A stretch of 64,000 nucleotides of DNA. It comes from Plecoglossus altivelis. Lineage: Eukaryota; Chordata; Actinopteri; Osmeriformes; Plecoglossidae. Under the pieces are notes generated by a model. The model searched no databases. It had not been told where the DNA came from and was given only the letters and a program-made list of their open reading frames with translations. The position numbers and the translations under genes are program-made. Positions within the stretch are counted from its first letter, which is position 1. Every line of letters begins with the position of its first letter. The stretch covers positions 744,001 to 808,000 of the forward strand of contig BROE01000007.1 in the NCBI GenBank assembly GCA_036571765.1, in the 5' to 3' direction. Of the stretch, positions 23,935-39,020 are shown piece after piece.

Positions 23935-26900
23935 GAAAAGGGGCACACGGATAGCGAGATAATGATGACAGAGCTAGGCCAGGGGTAATGGGGTAGAAGC
24001 TTTGAGTGACACAGATTAACTCATGATCACTATTCTTTCTATTCTTACTTCACCAATGCAATAAAATGAAGGATGTGGCAGAGGGGGCACCAGTGCAGCA
24101 GATTTGTTGCAATAACAGTTATTGACTTGTCGCTCTGAGTTCATTTGCTTTGTGCCCTGGAGGCCAGAATAAATAGACACAGTTCTGTACACTTCAAATC
24201 AGGGCCTGCAGCCACTCTAGGTCAGAGCGGCTTTTCTATGGGAGACTGAGTGACAGAGACAGAATAAAGGCACAGATAAATATAGCTGGAGACAGAGATA
24301 AATATGGGGGAGATACAGGTAGAGAGAGAGACTAAGATGGAGGGTGAGGGGTGTCTACATTTACTAATTTCTTTGTGTAATTCACACTCTCTTTTCCTTC
24401 ACTTCTAAAACAATTATGTAGAGGGTTGCCTCCATCTTGTACCATGTACAAAGGTCGAAATGTGATGAGCCATCGAGCCTACATGGGGATTTCCACTTTT
24501 AAACAAAAGAAGACTGTCTGCATCTGTAGTTGAACTATAAACCCTGAAGTGTATTTTCAGTTTTTTAACGACTGACTACAATGGTGTTGTAGACATGTTT
24601 GACTAGACCTTAGATACGTCCACCTCAGTGTTATGTTACGTATCATTACACATTACAGTCACACCGATTAAGCCGTTGGAAATAAACGTCTGCTGGCTGA
24701 GGTCTGTCACTGACTGTGTACTATGTGTTAAATCACTCCCTAAGATAGTCTGCCTTCTATAGCTATCCCTGTGCATTCAGGACATCAAGGTCTAAATGAG
24801 GACTAGAGTAGAAATGTCATGGGGAAAGAGCATCAATTATTAATGCAATAGTACAATGACCATTTTGGGTTGTTCGTGTGTGTGTCAGTGATCACTGCTA
24901 TTCCGAACTGAGAGTAAAAGAATATCTACCTGAAGAATGATAGATGTGGGAAGAGGAGAGGACAGAGAGAGAGAGAGAGCAGGTAATAGACAGAGATAGT
25001 CAGGGAGAAGATGGAAAAGGGAAAAGAGAGGTTAGATGCACTTACAATATTGGGTGTTCAATGAGGTTTGATCAAGAAAGCGCTTTGGCTTCAACTTTAC
25101 AGCAGGGCTCTAGTTACTCCCTTGACAAAAGGAATGGAGTTCTCCAGAGTATAAACACAAACATGTGTCCTAGTGCTCATTCTTCCTGCCTCTGTCTCTT
25201 GGTTTCTCCAAATGGTCTTCTATGGGGTCATCTCAGCAACATTGATGTAACCAAGGTTTTGCTGACTGGAGCAATTCCTGCCCCTGCAGCCAAGGAAAAG
25301 CTGAGGAGGAAGGTAGGAAAGGAGGCGGGGGCTGAGGCAGGACGATGACTGGAGTTTGAGAGAAGCACTGAGGATTCGGGGTAATACCATGTCCAGAAGA
25401 TCAAACACTGCCAGATAAAGCGTTTATTGAGGAAAAACGTATTTTGCAGTTCAGAATATGTTCATAAAACCAAACAGCTTACTATCAATACAAACTTAGG
25501 CACCGGTCAAAACTTTTTTTAGGATGCTAACTTGTGTCTTGTGCTAACTTCACGTTTACCCCCAACTACTATCGATGACCATCTATGCAGGGTCAACAGC
25601 ATCCCCTTTGTTGTCAGTTATTTCTTATAATCAAACCTTCTATACTAGCCAACTGATGGATTCTGGCGGTATTTGTCTGCCGCCCATTCCAGGTGCTTCA
25701 ATGCAGTAAAACTTATGCCCCTTGATCAAACTAGAAAATACTTCCCAGGTCAGCATAGGTCTACCTCACATCAGTTAACAATGCAGCATTTAAAGATCAA
25801 ACATATGCAAAGTGACGGCTACACAGGGGAGAATTTGTGCAGGCAAAGCAGCAACAGAAAGTCTGGCCCAGACTTCTTCTCCGTCTGGGAGCCAACGGAT
25901 ATAATGAGAAAGGGGCCCATCAAAACAGCAGCGTTTACCGAGCAATTCTATCATTTGTGTTGTATGGCCGTGACAAAAATGTGGGTATAAAGTCTGATTT
26001 GGGATTATGGGTTAAATGGTGTCAAATGATGCAGTTGACACAATGTACCACTACAATTGCTGGCAGTTGGTGTGAAGTGCTAAGAGGGTGAATCAGCACT
26101 GAGCTACGCTGGCTTTGAAAAGCAGTAGAGAAAAGGTCACGCTAGGTAACCATCTTATTCTAGGTTACTCCATCACAAGACTCCAAAAGGATCTTAGATA
26201 TATCCTTGAGCCATCTCTGTTTGCAAAAGAAATACATTATTAACGTAAAAAGAAAATGAAAGACAATTATCAACACTGACATAAGATTATTGTAAGAAAA
26301 ATGAAATATATTTTTTTAATGAGCACCATGCGAGACCATGCGAGACTCATCTGAGGGGGTTTTAACAAAGGCAAGTGAATGTAAGTCCACACATAAAACA
26401 TGCAGTAAAGGGTCAAACTTACCCTTGAACTGTAAAATCAAAAGCTCAGATCCATGTTTTCTGACAAGCAGCCAACACATTCCAAACATGAGTAAAGGCC
26501 CTCTGAGAGACTAATTCATCTTTTCCTCACTTCTAATAATAAATATATAAAAATATACATATAATATAATACACAATAAATATATATATATCATATATAT
26601 ACAAATATAATAATATAATAATGATAATATACAAATAATAATATAAAATATACATATATACATATATTATATTATATATATAATATAATATATATAAAGT
26701 TATAGTATATATTAATATATTTATATTATTAATATATATATATATAATATACATAATATATATAATATATATAATAATATATATTATATACATGTACTAT
26801 ATATAAATATATGGTATATATATATATATAATTATATATATATATATGTTATATATAATATGTATATATATGTATATATATAAACTATATAATATATATA

Positions 26901-29440
26901 TATATACATATTATATATATATATATAATTATAATATATGATATAATAAGTCAAGACACCAGAAAATACAGAAATGACTACAAAACACTTCCTGGGTTTT
27001 TTGTTGTACATAAAGATGCCTCTTTTCTGGTGAATATAAAGAAGCAAGATGGGTGGAAAGGTGGCAAAGAGTTTCTTTTTTCTTTTTCCTTGACTGCTTG
27101 GTTAACCACCTGACCTGCTGTCAAAGGAGCCTTTGTCAGCATGCCTTGGCCACTGGCCAATCAGATCCTCTGGCTTGTCTGTCTCTGGGAGGAAAATGGT
27201 GCCCCTGGTATGCAATCTATGGCAGCAATGCTCAGACAGGCCATCAGCAAAAATGCTGGGCCGTCCAGACTTAGCAAGAAAGAAAATTACCTGTCTGGCC
27301 AAGAGCCACGTGACTTGAGCCTTCAGAGCTTGTGGTTATTTACAATTTACGGAGAAATCTTTTTTTGCGCTACTGAAACTGGCAAACACAGTAGGTCTAC
27401 TTAAATAATCAAAACCATGAGTGATTTCAAACAAGTGGGTACATGTGCCTCTGAGCAACACTACATTCAAAGAAAGTATTTGCTGTGTATTGGTAAGATT
27501 TTTTGAGTGTGTTTACACAAACAACTGAATATCTTGATAAAACGTCCACTACCACTGCTACCATTGAGGTATGGAAAGGGAGGTTTTCAGACTTGAGGTG
27601 TCAGCCTTCACTGAGCAAACATCCAATCCTGTATTGTTTACTTGCTATTTTGAGTACAATGTCATAAGGAGAGGCATGGTACACTCCGATAAACACACCT
27701 CAAAACTGAATTGATGACTGAACCTTTTGTATGAATATGCATACAGTACGCAGACCACATAGTGAACATCGCAAAAAACCCTCCATCCAAACACTGACAC
27801 ACACAATATTGGCAGGACGCTCGGAGGGAGATACAGGACATCAGTTTCACACCACCAGGTCAGTCAAGAAAGAGTAACAAAATACAGTTGTTTAACTATG
27901 GAGGGAAGGGGAAAAGGGTATAGGGTGGTATGTGCACAATCCCATTCCCCAAACATTCTCACAGTTATCAATTATCACAACCCTTGCCACTCAAGCATGG
28001 CTGCTGTCCTGTGTGGCAGTGCTCTTTTTAACCCCTGTGGACATAAACAAACTAGCTTGGCTCTGTATGCATAACACAAGGGGTATAATAACAAACAAAC
28101 AGTTTCTTGGTTGTCTCTTGCCAATGAAGTCACAGCTATTGTGTGATTAATATATGCACATTATCAAAATTGATATTACAGAACATTTAATAAATGATGG
28201 GATAACAAATTGGAAGCCCATATTTAAGCAATGTTACACTCAAGATTGAGGTGATATACTGACCTCATTTATTTGTTAACAGTAATAAGAGACAACAGAT
28301 TATGATTTCTTTATGTTTATTTACTGATTCATTTATTTGGCTCCGCCAACAAAAATACTGAACGGGAACTGGACTGTTGCTAAGCAACACAAACATTTTT
28401 CAACACACCAGTTAGCTAGCTTTGTCTAGGTCTATACATTTTTCAGGGAAGCTACTTTAAAGCATGTACATTTATTTGTATTCCTTACGTTCTGCAACCA
28501 GTGAAACAAGAGTCTGCTGTGGAAATATTTATATTTATAACACAGTTTATTCAGCTCTAAGATTGATAACGATGCTTGTGTGATTAACTGTCATTAGAAC
28601 ACATACAGTTAACCTGTGCTGTTATACTCTATATCAGAATTCATGGAATGCTTCTTGTCAAATCACATTTCCTGGTTGGAACCAACTGGTCGTGCACCAA
28701 CTGCATAACTGTAAATATCCTCGTCTACATTTGGATTAAGTGCCTCACCCCTAAACTGACCACCCAAGAATAAATGCAATGACGAGGAGAAGTGAAGAAG
28801 AGCAAGGCGAAGGAGTAGGTAAAATGTCATTGAGGAATTGTAAGGGACTGTTTTGCAATAGCATGACCAACCCCCATGTTAAAGTTGAAAATTTCAATTA
28901 AGGCTTGTGAAATGCAATGAATGCAGAATATCGAAGAAATAAATACTTTGGTTTTTCAGCAGAGTTGGTAAAACTGCTCATGGCAATGAGGCTGAGAGTG
29001 GAAAGAGGGTAGGGGACTAAGGGCAAGTCAAAAAATACATCAAGGGGCAACTTCACATTTCTTTTTTGGGTATTCTATTCTGAGCTCCAAACCACAGTGG
29101 TGCGTAAAATGAGAGGGAATGTGGTGTTTGGGGTAATCTAATTTGAGGCTCATGTTTGTTTTTCAGGCCTTAGTTTTGCAAAAAAAAAGAAAGAAGTGAA
29201 CTACCAAAGCTTTAGGTCTTCTTACATAACTGTCCAGCATTAACTTTCAATGGCTAAAGTACTAAGAAATAGAGGGCCGTCAACTGTGACAAGCATTTCC
29301 ATTCCACCCCCCCCCCCCCCCACACAAATCAAACTACCACCGTAGAATTAAACATATAATTAATTGCAAGTTTATTCTCTGTGTCACCAGAACGTATGCA
29401 ACCACACATATATGTAGACATATTAAAATACAAATATTAG
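23935..29440. other. Last-intron segment, hAT insertion to 29.4 kb
   Basis: Unique AT-rich DNA plus the TA island and a C15 run at 29307-29321. No gene or recognisable transposon. GA-rich at 24280-24340 and 24940-25040. Confidence 0.5.
26534..26948. repeat. TA-rich low-complexity island (about 415 bp)
   Basis: Nearly pure A/T with alternating TA runs, broken by occasional C or G. Open frames rich in Ile and Tyr here are artefacts of composition. Confidence 0.95.
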
Positions 29441-29824
29441 CAGTCGTCTTCTTCCACTAATTGCGACTCACTCCCTGTGGGAGGAGAGAGGGGTCCTTGG
29501 TCGATAATTAATCGTCGTTTGGGAGAGCAAATGACATTCATTAGTAGGGAATAGAGCCAAGTGTCATTATTTACATGGAAATAATCTGGAGCGTTCTGGT
29601 GGAGCTCTTTTAATGTTACGGAAATAACTTGGGGAAGGGGATGAGTACAATCGCTTGCTCCTTTTTCCTGTCTTCACACCCAAGAACAATTAAGCCTGGG
29701 CGAACAGATGGGGATGCTTCTGAGTGTGAAAACGCTCCTCTGAACGACTCTTCATCTCTTTCTTATCTCTCTCACACACACTGATACACACGCAAACATA
29801 AGCATATTCACTCTCTCTCTTTGA

Positions 29825-29852
29825 GACACACACACACACACGCACACACACA
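29825..29852. repeat. CA microsatellite
   Basis: (CA)n with one CG interruption. Confidence 0.9.
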
Positions 29853-29911
29853 GATAGGAATGTAACAAACTGTTCTGTGCAAGACAGGAGGAAGGCCTGA
29901 GCCTTACTATA

Positions 29912-30108
29912 TACTGATACTGTGTATCAGTTATATATATAATATATATATATATATATACATATACTGATACACAGTATATATACGATACTGTGTCAGC
30001 TATATATATATATAATATATACATATATATACATATATATATATACATATATATATATTATATATATATACACATATATATAGTATATATATACATATAT
30101 AATATAGA

Positions 30109-30158
<50 letters not shown>
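29912..30158. repeat. Palindrome, TA repeat and GA microsatellite cluster
   Basis: A perfect short palindrome, ACTGATAC-tgt-GTATCAGT, is followed by (TA)n and a second related copy (tactgatacacagtat...gatactgtgtcag). More TA repeat runs to about 30106, and then (GA)n occupies 30112-30158, ending against tctctctc. The tract can form hairpin or cruciform structures. Confidence 0.9.
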
Positions 30159-30160
<2 letters not shown>

Positions 30161-33100
30161 TCTCTCAGGTGCTTGGCGGCAACATAGAGAACCTTAAAGG
30201 CCTCTGCAACAACTTTTCTCACTCTCCCCTACGTAATACACCAGTCATAGGATGTTCATAGAAACTGTTACCATAAATGATAAATGATAAATAAACCATA
30301 AAGGACTACAAACGCACAGACATGCTCATGGAAAGAAATATAGCAAAAACCTTGTATGAAATAGGGTTGACAAATACTACTTTATACATCACTACCTCTC
30401 CGGCAGTATCAGCAGCCTTGTTGACCTGGATCCTGAGGGGGTTAGGACTTTATCCTTCTTCTGGCCTAGGGCCACAGCCACAAAAACTGAGACACCCACC
30501 ACTGTCACGCCTGTTTCTCATCTTGTCTTACTTAAGTACAATTATTGAGGTACATCATCATCATTCCTATCCACTCTCCCCTGCTTCTTGCCCTTTCAGC
30601 CACTCATTAAGGGAAGGCAGTCTTATTAGTAGAGCAACCCCAACCAGACCGGATGAGATGGTCACATCTCAGATGACAGTCCGACAACATGACTTTTCCA
30701 CTTAGGCCAACCTCTTCTTTAGATTAAGTTTCTGAAAGAGAATTTACTGACATGAAAGTATAAACATTATTTGACCTCACGCCCTCAGTTACCACTGATA
30801 ACCAATGGCCATATTGCACAGTAACTCAAAGAGTTATCCAAAATCTACCCAACTCAGACCATTGGAGAGTGTCTAACCTCATCATGAAGTTGTTGCTGTC
30901 TGTTGCTATATTAAAAATATACTTCCACCCCCAAACTTCCAACTTCATAAATCTGATAAAACAGAGCACTGATCAGCGTCACTAGTTTCCATGCTAGATT
31001 CCTTTACCCTACACCCAGCCCATCACATTGATCTACCTATCGTCCCAGATCAAAGGTTTTAACCAGCGTTGTACATTTAAGCTCGGCCAGGTCCTCCCAC
31101 ATCATGTCTAAATATTAATGATAATAAAGTCTCACACCCATTCTGTGTCAGGCAATTACAGCCAACATCGATCGCTCAGCTCACTCAGCCAATTAGAACA
31201 CGGCACTCGTAATGCGTATTGGCATATCAAAGGGGAAGATCCATCGATCTGTTCCTGGACCTTAACATTTACTGTAAAAAACTGTAAAGTTGTAACTGTA
31301 AAGTTTCTATTCTGAAAATAAATACACAAAAACATTTTATTCAGTAGCTTGAGTGAGAAGGACAAAGCAGCTCAATAATGGCTAATCGGACAGTGGAAAG
31401 TGCATTTTGTGTCTGTTTCTTGGACTGAACACAACATAAAAAACATGGAACAGAATAATAAAGGTTTTCATGTTAAATACAGACTAATATTTTAAAATTC
31501 CATTGAATGACAATTCCTATTTCTATCAAACTCATTAAACATGAATTTTTACTTGGAGATTTCTAAATCAAATTACCCGTGTACTGTAATGATACTGTAT
31601 GCTGAATTTGTTGCACAAAGGCATTGACAGGTTCCCTTAAAGTGACTATTTACAAAGCTTTCTTATATAAGAAACAAAGCACATCACCACATTTTACAAT
31701 ATCAGCAAACCATTTCATCCCAAAACAGAAGTCTGAGTCAATTGACTATCTAATATACTTATTCTCATTATTGGAGTCTTTAAGATTAGTAAGACAAGAT
31801 GTATCACAACCATCTCTTCCCTCAAACTAAAGCTATTATGAAGAGTCTCAACTTTGTTGGCAAGGAGTAGTGTTTGGTGCAATTCGGTGAAGTAGTGGTA
31901 AAGAACTCTCCAATTAATGAGCAATGCAGCATTAAAGGTTAGCGTCAGTTGTTACCATAGGACTACTTTGATCCAATACCACACCACCCAACATGTCAAA
32001 TAACATCAATTTTTGGATGTTGACAAGTAGATCTATTTTAAATGATATTCTAAGAATCATATAGGAGAGCATTTTGTACAAAAATATATCTAAACATCTT
32101 GACCTAAAATAAACCATGAGAACAACGAACCAATGAATACTACAGAGGCAGAAGGGGGGGTGGAAGGTTTGAGAAAAAAGGATACATAGATTGGAGTACA
32201 ACACACCGAATCAGCCATAAATGCTCGTAAAACCAGGGACACCACTTGTGCAAAAGAGGCCAAACAATCTCACCGCTGACACCATTATCCCACTGTGGGG
32301 CGGCCATCTCCGATAGCCCTGGCCTAGAACTCGACTTCACTGCAGCCATTGTACTGAAGCTGGAGGAAGGCTTGTTCATTACTACGGTCTACAATACTGC
32401 TCTTCATAACACCATAATACACCACAACACTATGTAATGGGCATACAACCATAAGGTTTACATTTCAATTGACAATTGACTGACCATGACTGGCATGGAT
32501 TATTCACACCATGAGCAGTTAACAGTACGTGATTGAAAGTTTACTGCGTGGAAAAATGTTGGTCATAATTAACAGTTTTGAGGATCGTTTTTAATGGACC
32601 CTCTAACTTATCAACTTTTTCAAGTCTCATGTATTTGCACAAAAAACTAAATTTAAATTAAAAAACCCTGATCGATCATTCCATCCGCTGTTCAGCCAAC
32701 ATATTAGCCAGTTCTTTTTATACGGTAGACGTATATCATTCAAGAGTGAAACAAACGGTCATATTACAATCAAGCTGAAGAGACTCTGAAACCTTGCGCT
32801 ACATCCAAAATCCACAAAAAATGTTGAAAACATGACACAAAGTAAATCATCAAAGTAGCCTAGTGTAAAGATAGATTAGTTTCATAATTCACAAACAAAC
32901 GTTACACAAGTGACATATATATTGTTGAGATTCACAAATAAATGTCACACTTTTCACAAATGTATTTTTGGATTCACAAACAAGTGCTGATATACATTTA
33001 AGGCCATACCGCCCAGCCTACAAGTAACTGCAAAGACCCTGGGGCACCAGTTAACGCTCCTGGGTGACATACCAGTGACGCTAGTGAATACTCCAACGCT

Positions 33101-34495
33101 ATTGTCTAATGCTTGAGATACTAAATCCTTTGGAATCTTGCTCATGCAATTAATTGAAGTCAGTTAGACTGGTTCCACCATGTCGATGGAATAAATGCAC
33201 AAATGAGAAAGAGGATGGTGCCTTTAATCAATCAGGTGCCTGATGAACTTGTGGAAATACGTGGGTAACTATCCAGTGATCATTACAACCTACATTCACA
33301 AGGGTGACATGGATATTCACTGACCCAGTGACATGAAAAATACTAAGAGCATTATCGGACAGTCGTCTTAAACAACAACAAACGCATGGACACGCCCATA
33401 CTTTGTCTAGAGGCTTAAAAGCTGTGAACCACAAAAGTGTTTTGTGACAGAAAGTCTGAAGCCAAAGCTGCCTTCTCCTCTACCCTCTGTCTCTTTGACA
33501 AGAGATATCCCTCACTGCTAAACAGACGCAGTTTGCATGGTGCTTTTTTCGACTATGCGCTTAAGACTGTGCCAAAATATGTAATTTGAGATCAGTGAAT
33601 GGAAACCAGTGTTTAGAAATGGTTTATGTCAAGTCTGTCCTGAAATGCTCTACCACAGGGCAGCTTTTAGATGCGACTGGTGTGTGTCGACATCTTATTA
33701 AATAGAAGACAGTCTAGCCCAAGATGCTTGCAAAATGGACAAGGACACACAAAGCTTCTCTGTTTCAGCCAGGTCATAAGGCCACTGTCTCTAGTGTGGT
33801 GGTGCAACGCTAGGGCAACATTTGCCCTGGCAGGAGTAGCTAGCTCCTCATATCTGTGTGATGCTCAGGAATATATTAAAGTCAGCTCGGGTTGGGGGAG
33901 TTGTGTGTATGTGGGGCTTCACAGACTGCAAACACTGACCGGTAAAATGGCACCATGCTGTTATGCCAAGATACGATTGTTGTTACAAACTCCTTTAAAA
34001 GTTGTTGCCCCGGACATTTTGAAGGTAACACTAGCAGACAGGAAGGACCTCTGTGACCATGAACATTCTGACAAATAAACAAAATTGCCCTGAACTTGAG
34101 ATGTGCATTTGCATTCTTGTACTGAAGAAATTGTACAGTAGGTACAGTTAAGAAGCCCATTCAGTCAATTCCTATCTTTGGGGATCACAAACTGACAAAT
34201 TTAAAGGCTTGATTTCCCATTCACTTTCCTCTTCTTGGGTTTTATCTTTGATCCCTACTGTAAGTAGACTTTAGCCAGCTATGCCAACAATGGATTAGCG
34301 GCATTGCATATCTTATTTTAGGCACAGTATTGCCATACAATTTAGAATGAGAGCAAATGTATAATGGTCACAGATTAAAAAATATATAGGTGAGAAAATA
34401 TTAAGGGTCAGCATTTTTTTTATTAAACATGACAGTGAGATTTTTGGCAGACATAAGGTGAGGGACAGATGCTGGGAGAAGAAACTGACAGCGGT

Positions 34496-34512
34496 GGGGG
34501 GGGGGGGGGGGG
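34496..34512. repeat. G homopolymer (17)
   Basis: An uninterrupted G run, with a further ggggggatg nearby. Confidence 0.9.
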
Positions 34513-37500
34513 TGTTGTAGGGGGGATGCCATTTTAGACATTTTGCTATGAGCAAGTTATGATCGAGTTACTACAAATACAAGTAAAACAAATTAGTTGT
34601 ACCTTTTTGAAGAACTAAGCAAAATTTAAAGTCACATCCTGAACAGAAACTTGACATACAGCTGTCTTCAGTCAATATCATTTCAAGCCAGTAAAGTGAT
34701 AGCAGCCATGAAAACATGTGTGTGTGGTGAGCATGAGTGGCAAAAAAGAAGGTGTAATTTACAGTGAGTATAGCACAGCTGTGCGAGGAGGGTCATTCCA
34801 GTTCGGACAGGTAGCGAAGGGGTGATGTTGACAGTAGAGGTGCAAACTAACCCCCTTGTCGCCACAGAGACGCTGGGGTCTATGGTAAGAAAAAGGAGTC
34901 TTCTCTCAAGATGGCATGGGGCCAGGTCTAGCACAGGAGTGCCCTGCCAACTGCTCCTCCCTTGCCACCACCCTGCTCCCTGGCTGGCTGATGGGGCCAA
35001 ACAAGCCCAGACGTTGGCCAAGAGGGCAGAGAGGGCAGTGCCAGCTGGGCTAGCACTTCACTGCCGAGCACCACTCTCCAAACAAACAGCTCAGTGGGCC
35101 GCAAGCCACAGGCAGCATGGAACCTGTCATTACAGACTGAGCGGGGCTTGTTTCCGCCATATCTGGCCTTGCTCTGCCCTGCACTACACTTGTCACATGT
35201 AAAATTTCTTGAGCGATTAGTTTTTCCATTCATAATGTAACAGAACATTATTTGACTTTATCACCTAAGGACCTCAGAGGTTAACAAAGTGATCAGATGA
35301 ATTAGAAATGAGGAGGAGAATATTGAGGAAAAACCTTACGGTCAAATGTGAAGGAAATGTGAGAAAAGTTAAAGGCTTGAACTGGTGGTTGTCGAAAGGT
35401 TTTCTTAGATATAAATTACACAGTAGCAAATTATACAACATCCAGGAAACTTCCTCTGATGTCATGTCAATTGTTATGATCAGTTATGGTAGTTGGTTCT
35501 ATGCAAATGTCCTTAGGATAATTCTGCTTATTGTACTTAGGTATATTTGAGGGAATGGACTAACTTTTAGTTACAACCATGAACAACCATGAACTATTCC
35601 ATCAATGCTAAAAGGGTCTGTTAAAAAAGATGATCATACAATCATAGTACTCTGATTAGAAAAGGAGAAGCAAACAAAATGACCTGGGTAACCAGTTTGC
35701 CAGGGACAATGATCCCGATAGAATGAACGTGTGAGTAATGTTATTCATGTAATTCAATATCCTTCCATATCAACAGTATACCTTTCTTCTTAAGCAAAAA
35801 TATGTTTCTCGGTAGTCATCCTCAAGTGATTTGGAGAGCTACAAAAATGGCAATGGAAAAGAAGCATCTGGTTAGTTGCTCTACTTTCAGAAAGGCGGCA
35901 CTGAAGGCTGAGAAAATGTTTTTGCAAGTCAAAGAAACATTGGCACTGTAGAGCATTCTGTTTATAATTCCCTGAAGTTGCACAAGTTCATAGTAAAAGA
36001 GAAAAAGGAAGGGTAGGAAATGTTGATGAGCAGCACTTTTAGTTCAATTTGCTGAAATAAATGTCCCACCTTGCAACCAAAAAATCTAAAGACAGTAAAT
36101 TTACCTCACAGGACACTGATAGTATGAAACAATTCAACCTCATCAGAATATATCAGTGAATAGATCTTAGCATTCGACTAGCTGAAAAATAATTAATGGG
36201 TATGCCGACATCGTGATCTGAGGTCACAAAAGGCCTTTTCTGTCGGTACACCTGCTCCAATCAAGGCCAACCAGTTGAAAAGGGAGAGAAAAAGCAAGCA
36301 GTACTTTAAAACATGGATATTGATAATGGTTAGCAGTAAAGCATTTTACTTGAGAACGCAACTTCTAACAATTGAAGAGGACTTCATGATTCCATATAAT
36401 GTGAAAGCTCATTAATAATAATTTAAAAAAAGGATTGCAAAGAGTTATGTTACAGATACCTCACCCATTCCTAATCTGAGAATATTCTAGACTTGACTCA
36501 CTACACAACATCACTACAACATCCCCACTGCACAACATGTTGGGTGAGTGATACTGAACACTCTCTCAAGTCAGGTTTTAAATGAAGACAAAAAAATAAA
36601 TAATTGGAGCAATGAGAAATTGAGAGAAAGTAAAAGCAAAGAAAATATTTAAGACAAAGACTTAACATAAAAGCTTCTGCCTTTTGAGTGTGAAAGAGAT
36701 AGAGCAGCATTGAAAGGCAAGAGCAAAATAGGGTGATGTGTTAAAAAAATGGAGGACAAGTGGCAGCTGCGTGCCTTTATCTTGGAAACTGAATGAATCA
36801 AGTCACCGGTGGTAAACACACACACACACAAACACTTGCCTCGACACATCCGCTTAGTGTATTTTCCTGCACACATGGAGCTTGATTGGGGTGATAAGAG
36901 ATAACTTCATTCATGCATTGTCCCATCACGTTTCTGATGACATTCAAAAACAAAATTGGCTCATGATGTGCATAGTTTAGCCCAAACTTCGTGAAAAAGT
37001 CCTTGCTGCTGTATGAGACATACACCGCCATATATTGATGGGATAGAACACACTTAAAGAACTGTTCACAACCAATGTCACAAACCTTTTGATTCTTATT
37101 TTGCACTGAACTTCATTATGTAACCTATTGAAGTGAAAACAACATTATGGTCACGTGCACATAAAAAATACACAGATTCAAACTAAAAGATGAACAAATA
37201 GAAGGATTAAGCAACAGTCTGGTATCTTAAATGAAAAAAAAACGATAATGTTTTAATTATTTAGTCTAAATCGTGTCAGTCTTAAAATCATGTTTTATAC
37301 AGCTGTCTGAGTTTTTGTTAGTAAAAGTACAGAGACAGGAAAGGCGGGGGAGAGAAAGGGGGATGACATGCAGTAAATGGCCACGGCTGGAATCATAGCC
37401 TTGGCCTACGTAGTATACGTTTAACCCGGTGAATAGTTTTGAGTGATTTGATATACTATCAATGAAACAAATCAAGATCTCACAACAATCATAGAATTAG

Positions 37501-38988
37501 CTTCTAAGCTATTGAACAACTGAGTATGACTCTTAAGCAATAAATTCAGATTTTTTTTTTTCCGTAGTTGAAACAGTACATTAAACACTTAAACAAGTGG
37601 GAGTGATTGTGTATTTAGATATTATGATTATTATGATATTACTACTATACTTAGTAAGTGCCCTGTCCAAAAAGAGTGACAGTGTGTCAATGGTGAATCT
37701 GTCGTTTATCCTATTGGTCCATTTATTTGTATTTATTATGAGACCTCTCAAGGTTGGAAGCTTTCATGCAATAGAGGGGGTAAAGGACCACAACCCTTGA
37801 GAAGTGGCATGACAACTAAGCCCACAAAAGCTTCAGCTTGATGGGAGTGATGTTACAACCTCTTCAGTTTCTTGGAGAGAAAAAAAAAATCTTTGGTCCG
37901 TTGTGATAAAGGGAGTCTTTTATTCCATCTAAAACATGAGTATCAACATTTCCAAAACGGATGGGCTCACATTGTTTGCTGCACAAACCCCCTCACCCCC
38001 TCTGCACACTCCAAACTGGCGGTCTGTTAGTGTGGGTTAAAAGAACACGAAACAAAGAGACAGACAGACAGAAAAGGGGAATGTGATTGACAGGATAGAG
38101 GAGAAGAGTATAAGAAAAGAAAAATCAAATTTCAGCATTCGTAAATATTTCAAGCTCCTACACCAAGGAGAGATCAGAGAGACAACAACAGCAGCAAAGC
38201 CTAAGCTTTATCATTGCTTCAGATGCAAACCAAACATCAAAAGTGATTTTGTACTGTGTATGTTTTGTCTGCTCAAAACCCTCCTCAACGGAGAGTAATT
38301 AACCTTAGTATGTACTCCAATGTATAAAGATGGGCCATTCATGCATTCACTTTATCTTAAATTCAGGCCTTTTGAAAAAATGCATCACAATGCTACCGTA
38401 GCGCACAAAACATCACGAAAACAAGTAAATGGCGATTGAAAACATCTGTGCAATCGGACTCTTGCTGGCTTGTCTACCAGGCTTCCACCACAGAAGTGAA
38501 TCGAACTGTATAGGACGCACAATCTGGAAACGTATGCGTGGCATGTATTTTAATTGTTTAATTGTTTCCATTGACATGAGAATAACCATGTAAAGGAGAG
38601 TACATCTAGGCCTTTAGGCAGAGCCTTACCATCCGATAAGCCAATGTTACAGTACCCCCACTGCAACTTGGCATGGCACTGCCAGCATGTATGCCTGGCA
38701 TGGCCTTACATGGCTTGCAGCCCTTAAGCAACAAGTGGGTATGGGTCTCCATGGCACTGGAATATAGGAAGAAACGGTCAATTTATCTTCTTCCACACAT
38801 GCTTGCCGACGTCCACCACTGCAGTGACACTCTGCAGTCTTTCAGGCAGCGGTTGTGAGCGTCCCGGACGTATGCACAATGGCATGCTGGGAGGGAAGAC
38901 AGTCAGGGTAGAGGCAGTGTGATCGGTTCTAATTGCTTCAAAATGTCCAGAAGAAGGCCCCCTATTATCTATTAAAACGGCTGATAAT

Positions 38989-39020
38989 GGTGGTGGCGGC
39001 GGCGGTGGTGGTGGTGGGGG
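38989..39020. repeat. GGT/GGC triplet repeat
   Basis: ggtggtggcggcggcggtgg continues as GGT units and a G run; noncoding in either strand as far as I can tell. Confidence 0.9.

Noticed and set aside
34683..35248. Frames of 106-126 codons on both strands in a GC-rich block
   Set aside because: Open on both strands through composition; no domain, signal peptide or splice structure is recognisable. Kept only as a noncoding block.
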